In this document: positions 1 to 7,880 of the stretch, one piece after another
Layout of the letters: every line of letters starts with the position of its first letter
How positions within the stretch are numbered: the first letter of the stretch is position 1
NCBI GenBank assembly: GCA_016182425.1
Contig: JACPGP010000009.1
Coordinates: forward strand, 1-18,859
DNA length: 18,859 bases
Reading direction: 5' to 3'
Source: Candidatus Levyibacteriota bacterium
GTDB taxonomy: Bacteria; Patescibacteria; Microgenomatia; Levybacterales; UBA12049
The notes under the pieces: generated by a model
The model's input: the letters and a program-made list of their open reading frames with translations, nothing else
Told to the model about the DNA's origin: nothing
Database searches by the model: none
Position numbers and translations under genes: made by a program

Positions 1-3000
1 CCGTCAAAATCTCCAAATGAAGCAGTATTCCAACCATCAAATGCGATAAGAATAGGTATATCCCAGCCTGAGGCTAGCTTTCCCTGATAGTCTAAAACCA
101 CAAATCTAGTCGTTGTAGTAGGCGAGATTATTTCACTTTTTCCATCCCCGTCTAGGTCAACCATAGTTAAATATCCTCCTTTAGCCGAAGCTTCAGTGAT
201 GTTAAAGGGAGCACCAGGGTAATTACTGCCGTCATGTTTAAAAACTTGAATACCAGTTGAGCCACGCTGCTGCCAGGCAACTTCTAATTTTCCGTCTCCA
301 TCTAAATCAGCTACAGCTGGAGATATATTAGAAAAATTTGTATCTTTTTCCCACATTAGTTGTCCGTTATATCTAAAAACTGATATCTTATGCATGTTAG
401 AATCTGAACCTACTCTGCGATCGGCAATTATTTCTTTGTAACCGTCTCCGTCTATATCTGCTACTACAGGAGAATTAAACAGTTCTCCTCCGCAGTTAAC
501 CGTAATAGGACTTTTGGGTAATACTGGCCAGCCGGGTAATTCAGATCCATCCAACTTATACACATGCACACCGCAATTATTATTAATAATCTCTTTTTTG
601 CCGTCATTATCTATATCAGCTAAAGCTGGAGTATTCAAAGCAGGTACAAATTCTACAGGGCTGTTCCATCCAGGGTAAGGTGTTCCATCGCCTTTAAACA
701 CCAATAGTCCTTTGACATTAGAACTCATCCAGCTACTATTAACAACCACTTCTGCTTTACCATCCCCATCTAAATCCGAAACAGCAGGCGCTGCGTTGCC
801 GATACCAGGCAGTGTTACCGGCCAGCCGGGGACAGCATCACCATTGGCACGGAAAGCATAGAGCTTATTAGTCCACATCGCCGAGGTGATAAACTCCGGC
901 TTAGCATCCCCATCAAGATCTGTTACTACAGGATCAGAGGTCCAATTGTACGGATCAACAGTCCCATACGGTTTTGGCCAGCCGTTGACAAGACCTGCTT
1001 CAGGCTGAAAGGAAACTTTGCGGAAACTGGGTATTTGAAAATTATTGTAGACAGTCAGTCTTAGGGTGTATCCGCTTCCTGAGTTTGGCAAAACAGTTGG
1101 ATCAAAGGTGCCTAAAGTTCCATTAGTAATGCTTTGCGTGCCGTTATTTGCTAAAATAATGCCATTTGCAAACCAGCTGGCGGGACTTATGCCCACCCCC
1201 CATTCTAATAGGTATCTGCTAAAAGCAGAACCAGCTTTACCCGAAGCAGTCCCTACAATGTCAAATTGACTGTTCGATACTATTCCATTTGGATAGGTAA
1301 TGGAAAGATCCATATTATGCACCTCTATATTAACTTGATTGTTAAAGGTGTTCCCTTGTGTATTTGTGGCGGATAATTTTAAGGTATATTTCCCATCACC
1401 CAGCTTTGTTAAATCTAATTTGGCAATTTCACTATCTGTGGCTATTTGGCTAGTGCCGCTTGCCAAAGTATTCCAACTTCCACCTTCTGTACCAACAATT
1501 TCTAGCTTATATGAGGCAAAATTGCTGCCTGTAACAGTGCCCATAACCGGGATTAATTGTGCACCATTGGCTAGGGAAAGATTTTGCCCCTGAGTTGGAG
1601 AAGAGATAAAGGGGGTCGTTGGTTTAGCAGAAGCTAAATTGAGAGATTTTAGGGCATTGATCCTTCCATAGCCCGAGTTATTATCCCGTCCCGCAATTTC
1701 CACATCATCTGCCCCGCTTCTGATAATTTGTCTTACTTCTTCATTTGTCAAACTAGGATTTTTCGCCAAAATTAAAGCTGCTAATCCTGACACATGAGGA
1801 GCTGACATAGAGGTGCCGCTCATTAAGCAGTAATTGCTATTTATACAAGTTGATAAGATACTTTCTCCGGGAGCTGTCACATCAATTTTACTGCCAAAAT
1901 TGGAAAACAAGCTTTTTGTATCACTCTGATTTGAGGATGCGACTGTAATTGCTTGTGCAGCTGAGGCAGGAGAGTTTAACATGGCGTCAGCAGCATTATT
2001 ACCTGCGGACGCTACAATAACCTGGCCTTTGCTATGAGCATATTGCATTGCATCATTAATGCTTTGGCTAAACGAACCTCCATAGCTATTCGATGAAACT
2101 TTTACTCCCAAATCAGCGCTATAGCTGATAGCTTTGATTACACTGTCTAATGGGCAACTGCCGAGATAATTACAAATCTTTAAGGGAAGTATCTTGCTGT
2201 TCCAGCTAACTCCGATCACTCCTAGACCATTATTCCCCAAAGCAGCAATGGTCCCGGAAGTATGAGTGCCATGGCCATGATCATCTATTGGATTATTATC
2301 ATTATTATAAAAATCCCACCCTCTGTAATCATCAACATACCCGTTTCCATCATCATCTATATTGTTGCAGCTTTTATTTAAGGCAAGTCCTCTGCTGGTG
2401 CAATTGGGAGTAGGGCCTTCTTGGGTAGTAGAGCCTGATTCAGCGGGATTTATCCAAATAGCATCTTTTAAGTCTGGATGATTGTAATTTATGCCTGTAT
2501 CAATATCAGCAACAACCACCCCAAGTCCTGTAGATTGGTCCCAGGCAGAAGCAGCGTTAATCTTAGTAAGTCCCCACATCTCAGGAAATTTAGGATCATT
2601 TGGGATTACATTGAGAGAATATATATAATTATGTTCAACAGCTTCTACCTCTTCTGAAGCCTGATATGCTCTATACAAAAGCAGATACTTTTTAAAATCT
2701 GGGTCTGCAAGTAGGGTAGAAAAATCATCCCGTGAAAGGTCAAATGTTTTTTTAGGGACATTTATTTGTACTTTGTACCATCTATTAAGTTTGTCCGCCT
2801 TCTCTCTTACTTTTTGGCTCTTTTGTTTTAGACCAGCTTGATTTTTTAAAACCGGTTCTATATTTTTAAGCCCTGCCCTGCTGCCTGTTGTATCTAACTG
2901 CTGGTTACTGGTATTATTTAAGCCTTTCTTACCGGATTGTTCATATCTTAACCGTAAATTATTGGCTCTATTTGATTTGAATTTAACCAGAAATTCATTG

Positions 3001-3185
3001 CTGACAATTTGAATTTTTTGTTCGACCGGTAGGGAATTTTTACTCTCTCCCAAAACCGGTTTTGGCTCCATATTTTGCTTTAGGATTTGATTTACAAACA
3101 TACGGATGGGATTTTGGCCTTGAGACATGGCGTAAATGGGTGGTGTAATAGAAGCAAAAACAACAACAAATAGGATAATTCCCAT
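1..3185 (-). CDS. Secreted S8 (subtilisin-family) serine protease with FG-GAP/VCBS-like repeats, partial
   Basis: Exported serine endopeptidase; about 1061 residues are in the window and the C-terminus runs off the left edge. Seen: a hydrophobic signal-like N-terminus (residues ~1-20), a prodomain-like stretch to ~200, then the S8 catalytic domain with Asp229 (in DIDTG), His305 (HGTHTSG), oxyanion Asn396 (SAGNN) and Ser459 (GTSMSAPH). An Asp/Asn-rich insert (around 265-300) resembles a calcium loop. Two Ig-like beta segments follow (~510-735), then from ~756 at least six repeats of about 45-50 residues, each with a DxDxDG-type calcium loop (such as DLDGDGKAEV), the FG-GAP/VCBS pattern often seen in adhesive or extracellular proteins. 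The ATG at 3185 is the first in frame; a TTG at 3197, just after an in-frame TAG, would add MNFK and give the signal peptide a positive charge, so it is a real alternative. No Shine-Dalgarno is visible. Substrate unknown; surface anchor, if any, lies outside the window. Confidence 0.93.
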   Translation of the reverse strand, partial: MGIILFVVVFASITPPIYAMSQGQNPIRMFVNQILKQNMEPKPVLGESKNSLPVEQKIQIVSNEFLVKFKSNRANNLRLRYEQSGKKGLNNTSNQQLDTTGSRAGLKNIEPVLKNQAGLKQKSQKVREKADKLNRWYKVQINVPKKTFDLSRDDFSTLLADPDFKKYLLLYRAYQASEEVEAVEHNYIYSLNVIPNDPKFPEMWGLTKINAASAWDQSTGLGVVVADIDTGINYNHPDLKDAIWINPAESGSTTQEGPTPNCTSRGLALNKSCNNIDDDGNGYVDDYRGWDFYNNDNNPIDDHGHGTHTSGTIAALGNNGLGVIGVSWNSKILPLKICNYLGSCPLDSVIKAISYSADLGVKVSSNSYGGSFSQSINDAMQYAHSKGQVIVASAGNNAADAMLNSPASAAQAITVASSNQSDTKSLFSNFGSKIDVTAPGESILSTCINSNYCLMSGTSMSAPHVSGLAALILAKNPSLTNEEVRQIIRSGADDVEIAGRDNNSGYGRINALKSLNLASAKPTTPFISSPTQGQNLSLANGAQLIPVMGTVTGSNFASYKLEIVGTEGGSWNTLASGTSQIATDSEIAKLDLTKLGDGKYTLKLSATNTQGNTFNNQVNIEVHNMDLSITYPNGIVSNSQFDIVGTASGKAGSAFSRYLLEWGVGISPASWFANGIILANNGTQSITNGTLGTFDPTVLPNSGSGYTLRLTVYNNFQIPSFRKVSFQPEAGLVNGWPKPYGTVDPYNWTSDPVVTDLDGDAKPEFITSAMWTNKLYAFRANGDAVPGWPVTLPGIGNAAPAVSDLDGDGKAEVVVNSSWMSSNVKGLLVFKGDGTPYPGWNSPVEFVPALNTPALADIDNDGKKEIINNNCGVHVYKLDGSELPGWPVLPKSPITVNCGGELFNSPVVADIDGDGYKEIIADRRVGSDSNMHKISVFRYNGQLMWEKDTNFSNISPAVADLDGDGKLEVAWQQRGSTGIQVFKHDGSNYPGAPFNITEASAKGGYLTMVDLDGDGKSEIISPTTTTRFVVLDYQGKLASGWDIPILIAFDGWNTASFGDFD

Positions 3186-3265
3186 TTTAAAATTCAACTA
3201 GTTTAAAAAATAAATCCTGTCTTTGGTATCGAAAACAGTGGTTGTTTCCCCGAACTTGAAAATTT

Positions 3266-3350
3266 AGGTAGACACGTCATCGTACCCGCAGGCAAAATGA
3301 ACAGTGTCTTGTCCCTCGCCGTCTAGCTTTTGGCAGACAGACTGGTACCT
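3266..3350 (-). ncRNA. Candidate structured leader RNA (three-way junction) upstream of the S8 protease
   Basis: Within the 269-nt gene-free stretch 3186-3454, this GC-richer segment can fold into a compact three-way junction: 3266-3269 with 3347-3350 (AGGT/ACCT), 3270-3275 with 3304-3309 (AGACAC/GTGTCT, extended by TCAT 3277-3280 with ATGA 3297-3300), and 3310-3313 with 3336-3339 (TGTC/GACA, extended by GCC 3318-3320 with GGC 3332-3334). The helices abut with almost no unpaired bases. A competing pairing, GTACC 3282-3286 with GGTAC 3344-3348, would break the closing helix. I do not recognise a known riboswitch. The strand is inferred from the promoter at 3415-3444; the pairings are equally possible on the other strand. 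Confidence 0.3.
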
Positions 3351-3414
3351 CAAATCCGATGAAATTGTAGAGGAAAATCCTCCATCCGTCTTTCAAATAC
3401 CAAAGAACAAGTAT

Positions 3415-3444
3415 AGTATAAACAAGGATAAACTCAGATGTCAA
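3415..3444 (-). promoter_or_regulatory. Predicted sigma-70 promoter for the S8 protease gene
   Basis: On the minus strand TTGACA (3444-3439), an 18-nt spacer and TATACT (3420-3415). It sits just downstream of the M50 protease stop codon and points at the S8 protease. Transcription would start near 3408, giving a leader of about 220 nt, unlike the near-leaderless genes elsewhere in this window. A closer promoter cannot be excluded. Confidence 0.45.
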
Positions 3445-3454
3445 ATATCAAATG

Positions 3455-4084
3455 TTAGAGTGGAAGTAAAAGGGAAAAGGAGAAGTTGAGGAGGTTTGAG
3501 ACAAACTCCATTAAAGAAAATCCGCCCACTGGGAAAAAGAGGAGAAAAAGCAGAATAAATATCCCGACCTGTTGCAGAGAAAGGTAGGTGTTGGCATGTT
3601 TTTCCGGAAGCAACATGGCAAAGACTTTGGATCCATCCAGTGGTGGGATAGGGAGTAAGTTAAAAATTGCCAAAAGCAGATTGTATTTGACAATTAAAAC
3701 AAGGATTAGCCCGACAAGCTCGGGGAAAATAATTGGCAGCGCATCCAGAAAACGAAAAAGCAGCGCTCCTGCTATTGCTAAGAGAACATTGGTAAGGGGA
3801 CCAACCAAGGCCACCAGCGCCACATCTTTTCTGCCTTCTTTAAGGTTGAATGGATCAATAGGTACCGGCTTTGCGCCGCCAAAAATAATCGGGGAGCCAG
3901 AGAGTATGAGCATGAGGGGGAGAAAAATGGTAAGGACAGGATCTATATGAGGTCTTGGATCAAGAGTAAGTCTTCCTGCGAGCCGGGCTGTTGGATCGCC
4001 AAAACGATCTGCCACAAACCCATGTGCAACCTCATGGAGAATGGCGGAGAAGATTAGAATAGTAAGGCCGATTAATAGTTCCAT
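3455..4084 (-). CDS. Peptidase M50 family membrane zinc metalloprotease (site-2-protease type)
   Basis: Predicted intramembrane metalloprotease of 209 residues, the short soluble-domain-free kind of the M50 family. Seen: zinc-binding HEVAH at residues 17-21 in the first membrane segment, the conserved GG near 69-70, and the distal ligand motif PLDG with Asp150 (NLLPIPPLDG), with four to six hydrophobic segments overall. In the family these enzymes cleave membrane-spanning substrates, commonly in regulated proteolysis; the substrate here is unknown and no PDZ domain is present. The longer reading frame to 4114 would run into the divergent rpmB, so I chose the ATG at 4084, which places HEVAH at the usual depth and leaves 38 bp between the divergent genes. 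No Shine-Dalgarno is visible; a TATAAT lies at 4105-4100. Confidence 0.9.
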   Translation of the reverse strand: MELLIGLTILIFSAILHEVAHGFVADRFGDPTARLAGRLTLDPRPHIDPVLTIFLPLMLILSGSPIIFGGAKPVPIDPFNLKEGRKDVALVALVGPLTNVLLAIAGALLFRFLDALPIIFPELVGLILVLIVKYNLLLAIFNLLPIPPLDGSKVFAMLLPEKHANTYLSLQQVGIFILLFLLFFPVGGFSLMEFVSNLLNFSFSLLLPL

Positions 4085-4099
4085 ATTGTTCAGACAACA

Positions 4100-4116
4100 A
4101 TTATATGATATCATAT
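4100..4116. promoter_or_regulatory. Divergent promoter region with 14-bp palindrome (M50 protease / rpmB)
   Basis: Between the two divergent start codons lies ATATGATATCATAT (4103-4116), a perfect palindrome. On the minus strand it is overlapped by a TATAAT (4105-4100), placed so that transcription would start about 9 nt before the M50 start codon. No good -35 box is evident for either direction, so the promoter call is tentative. Confidence 0.35.
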
Positions 4117-4122
4117 TTGTCT

Positions 4123-4371
4123 ATGGCTTATATATGCGATATGTGCGGAAAAGGAAGAATGGTTGGTAAGACCCATCGGCATCATCCGGGCGTGGCAGGA
4201 CAGCGTTGGCAGCAGCGGGCTCCCAAGCACAGCAGAGTATTTAAGCCCAATCTTCACGCAGCGCATGTGGTTATTGATGGAACTTCAAAGAAACTTAGAC
4301 TGTGCACCAAGTGCTTAAGACGTGCTAAGGAAGAAATGCAGGTTCCTCAAGCAACTGTTGGTAGCCGTTGA
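4123..4371 (+). CDS. rpmB: 50S ribosomal protein L28 (zinc-binding form)
   Basis: Large-subunit ribosomal protein of 82 residues. Seen: CDMC (Cys5, Cys8) and CTKC (Cys61, Cys64), the two CxxC pairs of the zinc-binding form of L28, plus the basic central RAPKHSRVFKPN stretch typical of the family. The open frame extends upstream to 4105, but ATG 4123 gives the canonical MAYICDMCGKG start. It is encoded alone, divergent from the M50 protease. Its last 47 bases overlap the 3' end of the convergent fmt gene, so the two messages are mutually antisense there. No Shine-Dalgarno is seen in the 38-bp gap, suggesting a short leader. Confidence 0.95.
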   Translation: MAYICDMCGKGRMVGKTHRHHPGVAGQRWQQRAPKHSRVFKPNLHAAHVVIDGTSKKLRLCTKCLRRAKEEMQVPQATVGSR

Positions 4372-5134
4372 TAAAATCTTTATAACTCATCGGTTTTTTG
4401 CCTTCTACTTGTATTTTTTGCAGGGGCAAAAATTTGATAATTGATGATTTACCATTTATCATTTGACGAGTCCAAACACCAGGCCAGGGGTAGAAGGCGC
4501 GGATCATGCGATCAAGTTGTTCAGGTGGGTTTTTTAGATCAATATATCCATCTTTTTTCTCAAAACGTTTTGTGAATGTGACATCATTTTCATTCTGTGG
4601 TATTGGTTTTGCATAACCCGCAATATAATCGTTAATAACTGAAATAATAATTTCTCCACCTAGCTCATTAAGTTTGGTAAGCAAGTTTGGGGTAGTTTCA
4701 TCGGGTTTAAGGGTATATTCTTTTTGGGCAAGAATATCACCAGCATCTAGTACCTCGTTCATTTTAATAATTGTGACTCCGGAGATCTTTTCGCCGTTTA
4801 AGATAGCCGTTGGAACAGGAGAGGGGCCGCGGTATTTTGGTAAAAGTGAATGATGAACATTGAGCGGCGCATATTTTGGGAGATTAAGAAGCTCTTTAGG
4901 TAGTAAGAGACCATAATCTGCCACCACCAAAAAATCAGGCGAGAAATGAGCAATTTGTTTTACAGTATTGTTGTCTAGACGACGAGACTCAACAACTCGA
5001 ATGTTATTTTTTAATGCAAAGGCTTTGACAGGTGAATCGGGAATAGTTACAACTGCTTTTAGACCGAAATTTTTGTGCAGTTTTTCAGCGACTATAACTG
5101 AATATTTGGTATTACCAAAGAAAATTATATTCAC
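4325..5134 (-). CDS. fmt: Methionyl-tRNA formyltransferase
   Basis: Transfers a formyl group from 10-formyl-tetrahydrofolate to initiator Met-tRNA, in the cytoplasm. Seen: Rossmann-type N-terminus (MNIIFFGNTKYS), the catalytic triad Asn92 and His94 in NVHHSLLPKYRG and Asp130 in LDAGDIL (the His-Asp spacing of 36 equals that of the E. coli enzyme), and a reduced C-terminal tRNA-binding domain with FYPWPGVWT. At 269 residues it is shorter than the ~315 of E. coli, mostly by trimming of the C-terminus. It starts with GTG at 5134, which overlaps the TGA of def (GTGA, 5131-5134), so translation is probably coupled. Its 3' end overlaps rpmB by 47 bases. Confidence 0.95.
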   Translation of the reverse strand: MNIIFFGNTKYSVIVAEKLHKNFGLKAVVTIPDSPVKAFALKNNIRVVESRRLDNNTVKQIAHFSPDFLVVADYGLLLPKELLNLPKYAPLNVHHSLLPKYRGPSPVPTAILNGEKISGVTIIKMNEVLDAGDILAQKEYTLKPDETTPNLLTKLNELGGEIIISVINDYIAGYAKPIPQNENDVTFTKRFEKKDGYIDLKNPPEQLDRMIRAFYPWPGVWTRQMINGKSSIIKFLPLQKIQVEGKKPMSYKDFINGYQQLLEEPAFLP

Positions 5135-5685
5135 AGCACAATTTCCTCAAACTCGTCTTCACCCTTTTTATTCTTGTGTGATCTGTAGAGCTTGCCTTGT
5201 TGTTCAAGTACCCGTTTGGGGAAAAGAATGCCTTCTAAATGGTCCATTTCGTGTTGAATAATTGTTGCTAGAAAGCCGCTAAACTTTTTGGTGTGTGGTT
5301 TTCCCCGCTCATCCAAATAGGAGAGAGTAACTGTTGCATGGCGCTTCAGGGTTCCCCAAATATTAACTAAAGATAAGCAGCCCTCTAACTTAGCAGGCGC
5401 TTTTGAGCGTTTTGGACGGCCAAGTTCCTGCATGGTTTCCGAAACGCTTATAATCTTGGGATTGACGCACACTAAAAATGCTGATTTTGGGGTTGGTTTG
5501 GTAAGAAAAAGCTGTAGAGCTTTTCCAACTTGCGGCGCAGCCAATCCCACTCCTTCTGGATCATGTGTAACAAGCAGCGTTTTTTTCATTTCCTCAATCA
5601 GACGAAGAATAGACGCATCAACTTTTTGGACGGGATTTGCAGGAGATGAGAGCACATCATTTGGCGCTTTGACAATAGGTAGCAT
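5131..5685 (-). CDS. def: Peptide deformylase
   Basis: Metal-dependent hydrolase that removes the formyl group from nascent proteins, the step that undoes Fmt. All three family motifs are present: GVGLAAPQ (45-52), EGCLS (101-105, metal ligand Cys103) and QHEMDH (144-149, ligands His145 and His149, catalytic Glu146). Length 184 residues, normal. I chose ATG 5685 over the in-frame start at 5721 because MLPIVKAPNDVL matches the family N-terminus and because TATAAT lies 6 nt before it. The basic and acidic tail (KNKKGEDEFEE) is not conserved. It forms a unit with fmt through a 4-bp overlap and follows the O-antigen ligase-like gene by 20 bp. Confidence 0.96.
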   Translation of the reverse strand: MLPIVKAPNDVLSSPANPVQKVDASILRLIEEMKKTLLVTHDPEGVGLAAPQVGKALQLFLTKPTPKSAFLVCVNPKIISVSETMQELGRPKRSKAPAKLEGCLSLVNIWGTLKRHATVTLSYLDERGKPHTKKFSGFLATIIQHEMDHLEGILFPKRVLEQQGKLYRSHKNKKGEDEFEEIVL

Positions 5686-5691
5686 GCGGAA

Positions 5692-5697
5692 ATTATA
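5692..5697 (-). promoter_or_regulatory. Predicted -10 box for a leaderless def-fmt transcript
   Basis: Consensus TATAAT on the minus strand, separated from the def ATG by 6 nt, so transcription would start at or next to the start codon. The -35 region lies inside the 3' end of the upstream gene and does not match consensus well. Confidence 0.5.
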
Positions 5698-5705
5698 GCA
5701 TAGAG

Positions 5706-7760
5706 TTAGTTCTTTTCCCACGTCTCGAGGGCTTTTTTTGCTTGGGCGTCATCGGAGGCAATGTTATCTAGGATGTATTGCATAGTATCAATTGCCTTTT
5801 TCTGCAAATCATTATCAATAACGCGGCTGTTTTTGTCTGTTGCTAAATCGTGATAAAAAAGCGCCAGGGCGTAATAGGCGTCTTTATAGTCGGGTTTTAA
5901 GTTGACTGATTGTTGGAGTGCTTTAATGGCTTTTTGTTTTTCCCTGTTTTGTCCATAGAGAATGCCAAGGGTGTAGGAGACTTTGGCGTCGGTTGGGGCA
6001 AGTGTTTTGGCTTTTTTTGCTGCGTCAAGAGCAAGGGAAAGATACTTTTGGTCTTGATTACTCAAGAGGTTAAGGAGCCTGATGCGAGTTTTCCAAAAAG
6101 TAATGCTGTTTGGATGGTCGGCAACAACTTTGTTACTCAATGCTAGGGTTTCTTTGGTAAGCATTGCTGCATAAGTAGCTTCTTTTTGTGTGTCTAATGC
6201 CAGCGCCAGCACACCTGCATTGTAGGAAAGTTCGTCCAAAAATACCGGTTCGCTGGGTCTTTTTTCAACAGCATCTGCTAAATCAAAGTATCCATATTGG
6301 TATTGTCCGGCACGGTTGAGATTATAACCTCGGGCGTATGATTTGTCTGCTTCCCAGAAACGGTACAGCGTTAGTAGTAGGTATAAAGCAGTAAGCATTA
6401 AGGGAAGAATTACTAACAGCGGGTAGCGTATGGCGGGAAGAGGGTAGTTTTTTTCTTTGGTCATTCCTTCTAAAACAAACACAAAGGCTGGAATTAAGAA
6501 GAAGTAAAGATTTATGATAACAACTGAGAAACCCAAGAAATTGGAAACCAGAATAGAAATGTAGGCTGCCAACAGGCTAAAAATAATTTGCGATTTGCGA
6601 TTTCGTAAAGTTATAAAAAGAAATGTTCCTATCATTAAAAGGTAACTTCCCAAACCAAATATTCCCGTTGTTGCTAAGTAGTTGAGATATTCGTTGTGAG
6701 CTTTGTTATATAAATAGTCCCATTCAGAGGTTAAATTGTGTTCGAAAGGTCTATATTTATAGTACGCGTAGGCAAATGTTTCAACACCGCTGCCAAATAG
6801 TGGATTATGTAGCCAGGTGTCAATTGCTCCTTTCCAGACAATCAGGCGGATAGTTCCGGACTCGGTGCCACCTGTTTCGAGCACTGGACCTTTAGGAGAG
6901 GTTGTAGGTTGTGGGTTGTAGGTTATAGGCATGAATTGCTTAATTTGCGAATCAACTGGAGTTCCGATAAGAAGAGAAAGAACAAGAAGGGGAAAGATCA
7001 CAAATTTGAGAAGAGTAAGTTTCTCCTTACTCAAGAGGAAAAAAACAAAACTTCCCACCAAAAGACCCAAAAAACCCGAGCGGGAACCAGTGTACAAAAT
7101 TGCGAGGTAAAAAAGAGCAGCAAGGAGTAAAATCTGAGTTTTCTGAAGTGCGAAAGCAATTGCTATAGGTATCAAGATAGTTAGGTACGCTGCTAGCCAG
7201 TTGGGTTGGCCAAGAGTTGAGAAGATGCGGATTTTGGGCTGGAAGCTTTCTGTCCAGCAGGAAACATCAAGACTTCCTCGAAAAAGTAAGCAGGTTGGAT
7301 CATAGCCAAAGTGCGAAGGTAAGCCCCAAAGTGTGACAACAAGACCAGAAACAAGAGAGACAAGTAGAGTTTTTTTGACCATGCCATATGTCGCGTTAGA
7401 AACAAGTGCATAGTATAGAAAAATATAAGCGAGGATCGACAGAAGACCGCCGTTAAAGCGTGAGTAGTAACCCCACAGCGAGATGTGCATATCAAGGGAG
7501 AAGATTGTCGAAATGACCTGGGAAAGCAGAAAAAGGGCAATTGGTATATCAAGCGGAGTTTTCCGGATTCGCAGTTCTTTTTGAAGAATCGCCTTTGCTC
7601 CCCACGCGGCCGCTATAACAATGGCCAAAGCAAAAGTCAGCCACATTTTATTGAACTCAAAAAGTTCGGACGTATCGCCAGCAAAGGCAAGAGGGACAAA
7701 GAGAAAAATGGCGTAGAAGGAGTACTCGATAATGCGATTGCAGATGGAGATAAGATTCAT
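5706..7760 (-). CDS. O-antigen ligase/polymerase-like (Wzy_C) membrane protein with C-terminal TPRs
   Basis: Large polytopic membrane protein of 684 residues. The first ~450 residues hold about a dozen hydrophobic segments, with the family signature SRSGFLGLLVGSF and a long extracytoplasmic loop containing WKGAIDTWLHNPLFGSG and YNKAHNEYLNYLATTG, which matches the Wzy_C region of O-antigen ligases and polymerases. A soluble tail follows with TPR-like helices (SYTLGILYGQNREKQKAIKALQ and further copies). Family members join or polymerise lipid-linked glycans outside the membrane; the actual substrate here is unknown and it could equally glycosylate surface proteins. Start: an ATG at 7784 adds eight residues, but a TATGAT overlapping it (7785-7780) would start transcription inside those codons, so ATG 7760 is preferred with moderate confidence. 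Def follows on the same strand after 20 bp. Confidence 0.88.
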   Translation of the reverse strand: MNLISICNRIIEYSFYAIFLFVPLAFAGDTSELFEFNKMWLTFALAIVIAAAWGAKAILQKELRIRKTPLDIPIALFLLSQVISTIFSLDMHISLWGYYSRFNGGLLSILAYIFLYYALVSNATYGMVKKTLLVSLVSGLVVTLWGLPSHFGYDPTCLLFRGSLDVSCWTESFQPKIRIFSTLGQPNWLAAYLTILIPIAIAFALQKTQILLLAALFYLAILYTGSRSGFLGLLVGSFVFFLLSKEKLTLLKFVIFPLLVLSLLIGTPVDSQIKQFMPITYNPQPTTSPKGPVLETGGTESGTIRLIVWKGAIDTWLHNPLFGSGVETFAYAYYKYRPFEHNLTSEWDYLYNKAHNEYLNYLATTGIFGLGSYLLMIGTFLFITLRNRKSQIIFSLLAAYISILVSNFLGFSVVIINLYFFLIPAFVFVLEGMTKEKNYPLPAIRYPLLVILPLMLTALYLLLTLYRFWEADKSYARGYNLNRAGQYQYGYFDLADAVEKRPSEPVFLDELSYNAGVLALALDTQKEATYAAMLTKETLALSNKVVADHPNSITFWKTRIRLLNLLSNQDQKYLSLALDAAKKAKTLAPTDAKVSYTLGILYGQNREKQKAIKALQQSVNLKPDYKDAYYALALFYHDLATDKNSRVIDNDLQKKAIDTMQYILDNIASDDAQAKKALETWEKN

Positions 7761-7784
7761 TGTTGGATTTTTCAATCTTATCAT

Positions 7785-7880
7785 ATTGCCAAAAATTCAG
7801 CAAACTTGTTTGTACCGTTTCGTCCTAGCTAAACCGATCCCATATCGGAAGGAGATAAAGGAGATATTTGATATTTTTAT
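7785..7880. other. Intergenic region with weak terminator-like hairpin
   Basis: About 96 bp between the nuclease-like gene and the O-antigen ligase-like gene. On the minus strand a CCGAT-atggg-ATCGG hairpin is followed only by TTTAGC, a poor U tract, so termination after the nuclease-like gene is possible but weak. An inverted CAAAC/GTTTG pair follows. No gene or clear -35 box is seen. Confidence 0.3.

Noticed and set aside
1066..1593. Two plus-strand open frames opposite the S8 protease gene
   Set aside because: The minus strand encodes a continuous, recognisable protease with Ig-like domains; the plus frames are its shadows and show no family features.
3304..3489. Open frame of 61 codons on the plus strand in the protease leader region
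   Set aside because: No domain, no promoter or ribosome binding site, overlaps the M50 gene end, and the same bases form the proposed RNA stems and the promoter of the protease.
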